This document shows positions 57,071 to 64,000 of a DNA stretch of 64,000 nt, piece by piece (position 1 is the first letter of the stretch; each line of letters starts with the position of its first letter). The stretch is taken from NCBI GenBank assembly GCA_963693085.1, contig OY856412.1:342377457-342441456 (forward strand), written 5' to 3'. A program made the position numbers and the translations under genes. The notes beneath the pieces were generated by a model, which searched no databases, had not been told where the DNA came from, and saw only the letters and a list, made by a program, of their open reading frames with translations. The stretch is from Alisma plantago-aquatica. Taxonomy: Eukaryota > Streptophyta > Magnoliopsida > Alismatales > Alismataceae.

Positions 57071-60000
57071 TATTACATTTCAATGTAACAATTGACATAA
57101 CACACTTCATGTGTTACTCATCCAAGTATATTGGATTTAAGGTGCATCAAGGTACACCAACCTTGAAGTGTTGGATGTGATATCTATCATGTCTTAATGT
57201 ATCACTTCCCTCATCACTTTTAACATACTTAAGTTCATCAACTTATCTTGTATTAGGGTATGTCCCATCCTAATACTTTATACACTAGCTCATCACATTT
57301 ATCATGTAATGTATTGGTCATAAGTCACACAATTGAATTATTCAACCATCATTAATGATATGAACTCATCTCGGGTTAAGGCATTATTGATATAGGATTA
57401 CCCATTATCAACCACTCTAGGTGTTTCACCTATCAAGGTATTATCCACACCATTACTTGGTGTTACACTCATAACTCCTAAGAGTGTCTTTCCCTTACCT
57501 TTACAAGGTGTATAGGGTTAAATCATGTGCATATGTTCACCATATCGGGTTGTAGGTGTATAGACACTCACCATATTAGGCTAGGATTTGCACTTGTCTC
57601 CATATCGGGCATGAGTTACCTTCTTGACCTCATATGGGCACAAGATATATGTATGTGTTGCCCATGATACTTATGAGGTATCAACCCATCACCATGTCGG
57701 GCTAGAAGTACATTCAATCACTCTATCGGGCTAGTCACCATCTAGGGTTAGCCATGATGGGTTAGGGTTACCATATTGTTTAGGGTTGTGTATCGTGCAA
57801 CCTTGTCATGCAACCATGTCATACAAGGTCATTTAGGACTCATGATACTAAGTATCAATGATGTATCATATGATCATATCATGTAATAGCACTTGTTACT
57901 CTTCACTTATATCGGGTTACCCAATTTAGGGTTTCTTGTCAACTTACAAGTATACAATTGACCTTGTATCATGCATGCAGTCTATAATAGACTTACTATC
58001 ATGAAATAGGTGTATACTACACCCCCATATCGTTCAATAAGGTTTACAAACCTATTCATATCATTTTAGTGAAATAGGTGCATCATCATATCGGGTTAGA
58101 GGTGCTTGCTTATGTGCATGCACCCGATATCACTTTTATAAGGTGATATCACAATCTTCAAGCTATAGACCTTTATTCTAACTATTATAGTTCAAGTCAA
58201 CAGGTCTAAGAAACTACTAGAACTCATAATTTCATCAACTATTTCAGGAAATTTTGGAATTAAAAGTAGATCATTAAATACAACAATTTCGGTGATGAAT
58301 AATAACATGATTGAGTTCAAGTTATATAACCCACCTTAAGAACCACTTCAAAGCTTCAAGGTCCAAATATCCATGTTCCTAAGGTTGAAAATTACTTTAT
58401 CAAAGGTCCAAGGCTCGTTCACAACTCCTTCATATACAAGGAATCACCATGGATAAGCAATTGGTGAAGAAGAAAAGAAAGGTAGATCATAACCCTAATT
58501 CCATGCTTCAATTCAAGCTTGAAGACAACTATATCTTACCTTAGGGTTAAGTTTTGAGTTCCTTATCTGCTTGGCCGACACCCTACCACTCTTGGTATAT
58601 ATGGACTTCCTCTTGGCCGACACAACTTTTCTTGTGGCCGATACCCCCTCACTTGTGGCCAAAATCACTTCAATTGGCTGATATCGACTAGCTATGGGCA
58701 ATATCAACATGGTATGGCCGATATACTTTCTATGGATGATATACAAGGCCTATGCACAATAGCCTTGTGCTCTTGCACGACATGCCACCCCTCTTGCACG
58801 ATATGATACTCACTTGCACGATATGGCACTCACTTGGAGTCAAAACACTTCACTCTATGGCCGATATCACCCTATATAGCCGATATCACCTACTTGGACG
58901 ATATGGTCTTGCCATGGGCGATACCCCAAGGCCCATGCACGATACCATAGAATCCCTTCACGATATGGGATCTCTATGCACGATACCTTAGGGTAGGAGG
59001 GTGGTAAGGGTCGCAAAATTGCACAAAGGGGTGAAACTAGGGGTATATATACTTGCTGATCATGAAGAAAGGCAAAAATGAGGTGTCAACATTTTGAGCT
59101 AGTAGGTGCCACGTGTCATGCATGGGTGACACGTGTCCATGCATGCATCAACATTTATCTTGACATGAAAAAAGGTTGAGGATTATCTAAATATGCAAAT
59201 TCGTCCATTGCTTATCCATTTGAATAAGTCATCTAGGTTTATTCACTATTTTATGTCAAGCCCATACACTTTTTCTAAGGAAACTTGTTGGCCGTCATAC
59301 CTCACCTCCTTGAGGTGCTTTGAACGATATTTACTTTGCCAAGAGTTCACAAAACTATATGGAACACCTCCTTGGGCTCCATGGCTGATAGGCACTCATA
59401 TATAAGCTTTTCAACTTGATACAACTCAAGTTAAGCTATCAAATTCAACCCTTTTTCTTGGTCATTTCATCACCAAGATTACCATCATTCATAATGGAAT
59501 CAAACATGGTGTATCATTCATTCTCACTCCTCTAAATGATACATAGAGGAAATAGGAACACTCTAGGGGTGGTAATTTGCATATCAACCCCACATTTTGG
59601 GTAAATTACAATTTGTACCAAATTTGGTGCACAAGGTACCAGCATTGTTCAAACAAGTTCAAACTTGGAATTTAGGCTTTCCACAAGCCACCACCTTGCA
59701 TCATTCTCTCAATAATGATGCTACAACACATGAGTCATGTTCAACATGTGACATTTTGCATTATATCCCCTCAATTTGGGTAAATTTCACTTTGGTCCAA
59801 AACAAAGGAAAATTGCTCAAACAACATTCAATCGGGACCAAACTTGAAACATGTGTCACATGATAACAAAACACCTTAGAGGATTATACTAATGTTCTAA
59901 GCAACTTTATTAGCCAAAACAAATAGGGTTACCTCATAACCCAGGCCAGGGTCGTTACTGAAAACTACTAGAGGGGGGGTGAATAGAGTTTTATAGTGAT

Positions 60001-60692
60001 TTTAATAATTATTTAACTCAAACAACCAAAATTGAGATTAGAAGAAGGAAACAGGCGTTTAGAGTGGTTCCAACTATAGCAAATACTATAGTTGTCAGTC
60101 CACTACCCGGTTGCTTACCCAACCGGGATTTGAAAGTATTTATTTTATTACCTCTCGAGGATTTATACAAAATACAATACTTTCAACCACACCCTTTGAA
60201 CAGCCTTCACTTGAAGTAGGTGCACCAACCCTGAGGTAGCCTTCTTGAAGTAACTCCAAGCTCCCCCTTGAAGTAGCCTTCCTCTCTAGAAGTAACCTCC
60301 CGTTGCACCAGCCTTCTGAAGTAGCACAAAGTCTCCTTCTTTGCCAAGAAGATCTTCACCCTCTCCAATCCGCAGCCTCCAACCTAGGAGTAGCAAGGAG
60401 AGTATAAACAGTAATAGGGAATAAGAAAGAAAAAGGAAATTACAACTTATCCTTTAAAGCCCAAGGCTTGATATGCCTAGATCAAGCGTATAGATCTCCT
60501 AACCAAATTTGTGAACTTGTGATTGCTGTGGGTAGGAGATTCTAGCCTATAGGACACGAATTTGAGCTAAGGAGATAGTAGGCCAATGATCACAGTGCTC
60601 AATTTGCTTGCAACAGATTGCTCAAGTATGCTCAAGTATTTCTCAAGTGTAGCAAGTGTAAAACAAGTGTGTTTTGGTGTCCTATGGCTTGT

Positions 60693-60704
60693 CCTATTTA
60701 TAGG
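60693..60704 (-). promoter_or_regulatory. TATA box of copia LTR
   Basis: CCTATAAATAGG on the minus strand (near-palindromic), about 670 bp from the LTR start. Confidence 0.65.
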
Positions 60705-60838
60705 AATGGCCTAAGGAAGCTTAAGGACGTTCTAGACAACTTCTAGGGGTTTCTAAGTGCTTAACTAGCCGTTAGGTACAAAGTTGTTGCTTTAACAACG
60801 GCTAATTAATTAATTCTGCAGTTGCTGTCAGAGACCAT

Positions 60839-61040
60839 CTCGGTCGACAAATGGTCGACCGAGACACCTACTCAGTCGAACTTTTGTCGACCGACAGGCT
60901 CTCTGGAACAAGTGATTTGCAACGTCTTTCATCAACTGCCAACTAACTTGTCTGTTGTGTCTAACGGCTACTTTGGATCTTTCTCGGTCGAGAAGATTGT
61001 CGACCGAGAGTGTCTCGGTCGAGGAGTTTGTCGACCGAGA
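60839..61040 (-). promoter_or_regulatory. Cluster of four TCGGTCGA/TCGACCGA inverted repeats in U3
   Basis: Perfect 10-bp stems lie at 60839-60848/60854-60863 (5-nt loop), 60982-60991/61000-61009 (8-nt loop) and 61013-61022/61031-61040 (8-nt loop); an imperfect one is at 60872-60893. They lie about 135-340 bp upstream of the minus-strand TATA box, where enhancers sit in copia LTRs. Confidence 0.6.
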
Positions 61041-61374
61041 TTGATCCTGTTTCAATTTTTCAATTTAGGCACTAATTATGTGTGTAAGTGTGCATAAGTA
61101 ATCCTATTTGAATGGGATGACTTGTCTAACTGTGGTGTTTAGCTAGGGAGAATCTAACGCTTGATTTACATGCAATTCTAAGTACTTGTACATTATATTT
61201 TTGTACAAGTTTTTACAACAGTGATTACATTGCATGAAAATATAAATATGTAAGCTTGTAGATTTTCCCTTGTTGCTTTGTCATCCTGCACACTCAAGTA
61301 GCTCATTATTAGTAAGAATGAAATGTTTGTCATAATCAAAACAAAGGGATTTATAGATGTCCATTTAGCCAACA

Positions 61375-61391
61375 ATCTCCCCCTTTTTGAA
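61375..61391 (-). other. Polypurine tract of copia element
   Basis: On the minus strand TTCAAAAAGGGGGAGAT directly precedes the LTR start TGTTGGC. Two further GGGGGAG-type tracts lie at 61641-61652 and 61682-61692 in the noncoding stretch between pol and the LTR. Confidence 0.85.
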
Positions 61392-61753
61392 GATGACAAA
61401 CATTTCCAAAATATAAATAAAGGAAATATAAAACATATGAGTTTCATACCTTTAGATTACCTTTTGTAGCTTTTTCTCTTGTGTATAAAATGTGTGCTTA
61501 TTATTCCCCATGAATTATGGAACATGAAATCCAGATCATTTGGGAATATAGCAACTTTCAATGTAAAGCCAAGAGTTTATTTATGAAACTCATTAATTGA
61601 GTTTTACATAATTACTAAATTTTAGTTTTATATTTATCTCTCCCCCTTTGTCATTTCAAAAAGATAACCGTTAAGAATAAAAACTCCCCCTTAATTAGAT
61701 ATCCCATCAAATCGAATGAAAAAGATGTCCATTTAAAAACCAAGAGCTTGTGT
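61392..61753 (-). other. 3' noncoding region between copia pol and LTR
   Basis: This AT-rich stretch contains two extra G-rich tracts (minus strand) like the polypurine tract. No env-like ORF is present. Confidence 0.6.
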
Positions 61754-64000
61754 TTAAGTAGCACAAATATCAAAGAAAACATCCTCCAAAGGAGTGATAA
61801 GCAATTGCTTCCTAATGTTGTTAAATTGATCTAGTGGAAGCGGTTTTGTAAAAATATCAGCCAATTGATCTTCCGTATCAACATGATGAAGGGAAACATG
61901 ATTTTTGGAGATGTGATCCCTTAAAAAATGATGACAAATTTCAATATGTTTAGCTCGGCTGTGTAAAATAGGATTGTGTGCTAAGTTTATGGCGCTTGTG
62001 TTGTCACAAAAAATAGGCGTAGATGAAAGATTAAAACCATAATCGCTTAACACTTGTTGCATATAAAGCACTTGAGCACAACAAGACCCAGCTGCCATAT
62101 ATTCAGCTTCAGTTGTAGATAGGGCAACCGTATTTTGTTTCTTGCTAAACCAAGATACTAAAGCTCTCCCTAATAAGAAACAACCACCACTAGTACTCTT
62201 GCGATCAAGTCGACAACCAGCATAATCCGCATCAGTATAAGCTTTGAAATCCAAAGATTGTCCTTTGGGATACCATAAACCAAAGCAAGTAGTACCGGCT
62301 AGGTAACGAAGAATTCGTTTAACTGCTAGAAAATGAGAATGCATAGGTTGTGATTGAAATCGAGCACAAAGACCAACAGAAAACATAATGTCTGGTCTAG
62401 AAGCCGTTAAGTAAAGCAAACTACCAATCATGGCTCTATATAATGAATCATCAATAGGTTCCCCATTTTCATCCTTATCAATTTTGACAGAAGTAGCCAT
62501 AGGAGTAGTAGCATGTTTGCATTGATCCATCCCAAAACGTTTTAAGAGTTCTTTAGTATATTTTTCTTGGCTTATGAATATTCCGACAAATGTTTGCTTA
62601 ATTTGAAAACCAAGAAAGAAAGTTAGTTCACCCATGAGGCTCATTTCAAATTCTTTTTGCATAATATCACTAAATTGTGTGCACAATGAATCATTGGAAG
62701 CTCCAAAAATAATGTCATCAACATATATTTGCACAACTAGAAAATCAGATGTATATGTTTTGAAAAATAAAGTAGAATATGAATTTCCAATAGAAAAACC
62801 ATTATCAAAAAGATATGTTTTGAGCCTTTCATACCAATTTCTAGGTGCTTGTTTTAAACCATAAAGTGCTTTCTTAAGTTTATAAACATAGTCACCTTTT
62901 TCTGGAATTTCAAAACCAGGTGGTTGGGCAACATAAACTTCTTCTTGAATGATGTCATTTAGAAAAGCACTTTTGACATCCATTTGATAGAGTTTGATGT
63001 TTTTATGGGCAGCAATAGCTAGTAACATTCTAATGGCTTCAAGTCTAGCTACGGGTGCATATGTTTCATCAAAATCTATTCCTTCTTGTTGATTATATCC
63101 TTGTGCTACTAATCGAGCTTTATTCCTTATTACTTCTCCTGACTCATTTAGCTTGTTCCTAAAAACCCATTTAGTTCCTATTATGGTTTTATCTTGTGGT
63201 TTAGGAACTAAATCCCATACATCATTTTTAGTGAATTGATTTAATTCTTCTTGCATGGCTATTATCCAATAGTCATCTTTAAGAGCTTCAGATATCTTTT
63301 TAGGTTCAATGATAGAAACAAAATCCATGTTTGCAACATCTTTAAAGGAAGAACGAGTTTTGACTTTATCATTAGGATCTCCAATAATTAATTCTTGAGG
63401 ATGATCTTTAATAAGTCTAGGTGTAGGTTGTGGTTCAGTTTGGTGATTATTTGTAGCACCTTTCTCACTATTGTTTGGTATGTTTAAATTTTCTAATTGA
63501 TTAGTGAGATCTATGATTTCTAGATTTTCAGATGGGGATTCTTCATGAAAAGAAACATGAATAGATTCCTCAACTTTTCTAGATATAGTGTTATATACTC
63601 TAAAAGCTTTGCTAGAAGTAGAATATCCCAAAAAGAATGCTTTGTGTGATTTTGAGTCAAACTTATCTTTATCGTCTTTGGTATTTAAGATATAACATGT
63701 GGAGCCAAAGGTATGAAAATAGTCAACTCTAGGTTTCTTAGAATGTATTAGTTCATATGGGGTTTTCTTTAAATGAGAGTGAACAGTTACTCTATTTAGC
63801 ACATCGCATGCAGTGTTTACAGCTTCAGCCCAAAAGGTTTTGGGTGTGTTATGTTCAAGCATCATAGTTCTAGCCATCTCTTGTAGTGATCGATTTTTCC
63901 TTTCAACTATACCATTTTGCTGTGGGGTGCGTGGAGCAGAAAAATTATGAGTGTATCCTTGAGATGTACAAAACTCTTCAAATGTATGATTTTCAAATTC
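61754..64000 (-). CDS. Ty1/copia polyprotein: integrase end, RT and RNase H (runs off the window)
   Basis: The frame is open from the window edge (64000) to the stop at 61754, 748 codons, so ATG 63877 is internal. The first residues carry the integrase core end ([17 protein letters not shown], catalytic Glu included), then FWAEAVNTA and the GKG/KLF-type linker [14 protein letters not shown]. Counting from Met at 63877: RVT_2 (PF07727) at about 205-450, with [19 protein letters not shown] (Asp 300) and the YVDD box at 385-388. RNase H is at about 540-680, with [17 protein letters not shown] and FCDNTSAI. No break was seen, so this element is young or selected. Lineage probably Tork or SIRE by motif and polypurine tract. 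Confidence 0.95.
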   Translation of the reverse strand, partial: EFENHTFEEFCTSQGYTHNFSAPRTPQQNGIVERKNRSLQEMARTMMLEHNTPKTFWAEAVNTACDVLNRVTVHSHLKKTPYELIHSKKPRVDYFHTFGSTCYILNTKDDKDKFDSKSHKAFFLGYSTSSKAFRVYNTISRKVEESIHVSFHEESPSENLEIIDLTNQLENLNIPNNSEKGATNNHQTEPQPTPRLIKDHPQELIIGDPNDKVKTRSSFKDVANMDFVSIIEPKKISEALKDDYWIIAMQEELNQFTKNDVWDLVPKPQDKTIIGTKWVFRNKLNESGEVIRNKARLVAQGYNQQEGIDFDETYAPVARLEAIRMLLAIAAHKNIKLYQMDVKSAFLNDIIQEEVYVAQPPGFEIPEKGDYVYKLKKALYGLKQAPRNWYERLKTYLFDNGFSIGNSYSTLFFKTYTSDFLVVQIYVDDIIFGASNDSLCTQFSDIMQKEFEMSLMGELTFFLGFQIKQTFVGIFISQEKYTKELLKRFGMDQCKHATTPMATSVKIDKDENGEPIDDSLYRAMIGSLLYLTASRPDIMFSVGLCARFQSQPMHSHFLAVKRILRYLAGTTCFGLWYPKGQSLDFKAYTDADYAGCRLDRKSTSGGCFLLGRALVSWFSKKQNTVALSTTEAEYMAAGSCCAQVLYMQQVLSDYGFNLSSTPIFCDNTSAINLAHNPILHSRAKHIEICHHFLRDHISKNHVSLHHVDTEDQLADIFTKPLPLDQFNNIRKQLLITPLEDVFFDICAT

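Larger units (their letters stand above)
53901..59958 (-). mobile_element. Long LTR of a Tekay-type gypsy element (3' LTR or solo), minus strand
   Basis: It starts TGTAACGACC (53901) and ends GGTCGTTAC (59958), a 9- to 10-bp inverted end. The minus-strand start matches the chromovirus 3' LTR start at 9751; 54325-54400 inverted matches 4530-4610. TAACT at 53896-53900 would be the target duplication; no primer site follows on the minus strand, so this is the outer side of the LTR. Length is ~6.06 kb including the 872-bp retroposon. It contains ACCTCTCACTAGGCAAC repeats (55570-55740) and many TATCGGGT motifs (57540-58110). No genes. Confidence 0.75.
59959..61374 (-). mobile_element. 3' LTR of copia element (1,416 bp), minus strand
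   Basis: On the minus strand it starts TGTTGGCTAAATGG directly after the polypurine tract and ends TAGTAGTTTTCA at 59959. The low end shares CTAGAGGGGGGTGAATAGAG with the solo LTR at 17818. GTTAC at 59954-59958 should be one copy of its target duplication, the other being beyond the window. A TATA box lies at 60693-60704, and four inverted repeats upstream at 60839-61040. The pair of ORFs across 60822-61097 comes from these palindromes. Confidence 0.9.

Overview
The window looks like intergenic DNA of a large-genome flowering plant. It is almost wholly nested transposable elements: Ty3/gypsy and Ty1/copia retrotransposons, a CACTA element, a Tourist-like MITE and a poly(A) retroposon, with one broken host-type gene, a subtilase. 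No rRNA, tRNA, CRISPR or bacterial-type signal was seen. The species cannot be named from sequence alone. Nearly every coding region carries stops or frameshifts; the clear exception is the copia polyprotein at the right edge.

Layout. 1-3164: two ~1.92 kb direct repeat units resembling minus-strand copia LTR DNA. 3165-12293: a decayed plus-strand Tekay/Del-type chromovirus (5' LTR remnant, iMet primer site, gag-PR-RT-RH-IN, 3' LTR from 9751). Its 3' LTR is cut by 12294-19660, a minus-strand gypsy-type element with no recognisable genes, which itself holds a solo copia LTR (17818-19424, TSD CTCTA). 20139-20631: a MITE with TTA target duplication. 21335-21640: a two-copy tandem repeat that cuts off a minus-strand subtilase pseudogene (to 22901). 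23719 to at least 46018: a CACTA element with a GC-rich leader exon, a TNP2 gene and a TNP1-like gene. TNP2 is split by a complete 13 kb Athila-type retrotransposon (26639-39641) whose 5' LTR holds another 1.16 kb insertion. 46013-52330: repeats containing a plus-strand solo LTR (47065-50455, TSD CTACT). 52335: a CACTA-like terminus. 53901-59958: a long minus-strand LTR related to the chromovirus at 3165, holding an 872 bp poly(A) retroposon. 59959-64000: LTR and intact pol of a minus-strand copia element that runs off the window.

Most interesting is the Athila-type element. It keeps LTRs, primer site, polypurine tracts and gag, but has no protease, RT, RNase H or integrase. Instead it carries a large region with an ATHILA ORF-1-like domain, a coiled coil, an acidic linker and a Ulp1-like (C48, SUMO-protease-type) domain with His, Asp, Gln and Cys still visible. 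Other signals worth checking are a tandem array of exactly 93-nt exons in the TNP1-like gene, a cluster of palindromes at the same place upstream of the TATA box in three copia-type LTRs, and a copia insertion at the terminal bases of the 53901 LTR.

Insertion order: the CACTA was hit by the Athila-type element, then by the 1.16 kb DNA insertion; the chromovirus was hit by the minus-strand gypsy element, then by the copia LTR. Boundaries given with TSDs are read directly; lineage names come from remembered family motifs and were not searched.
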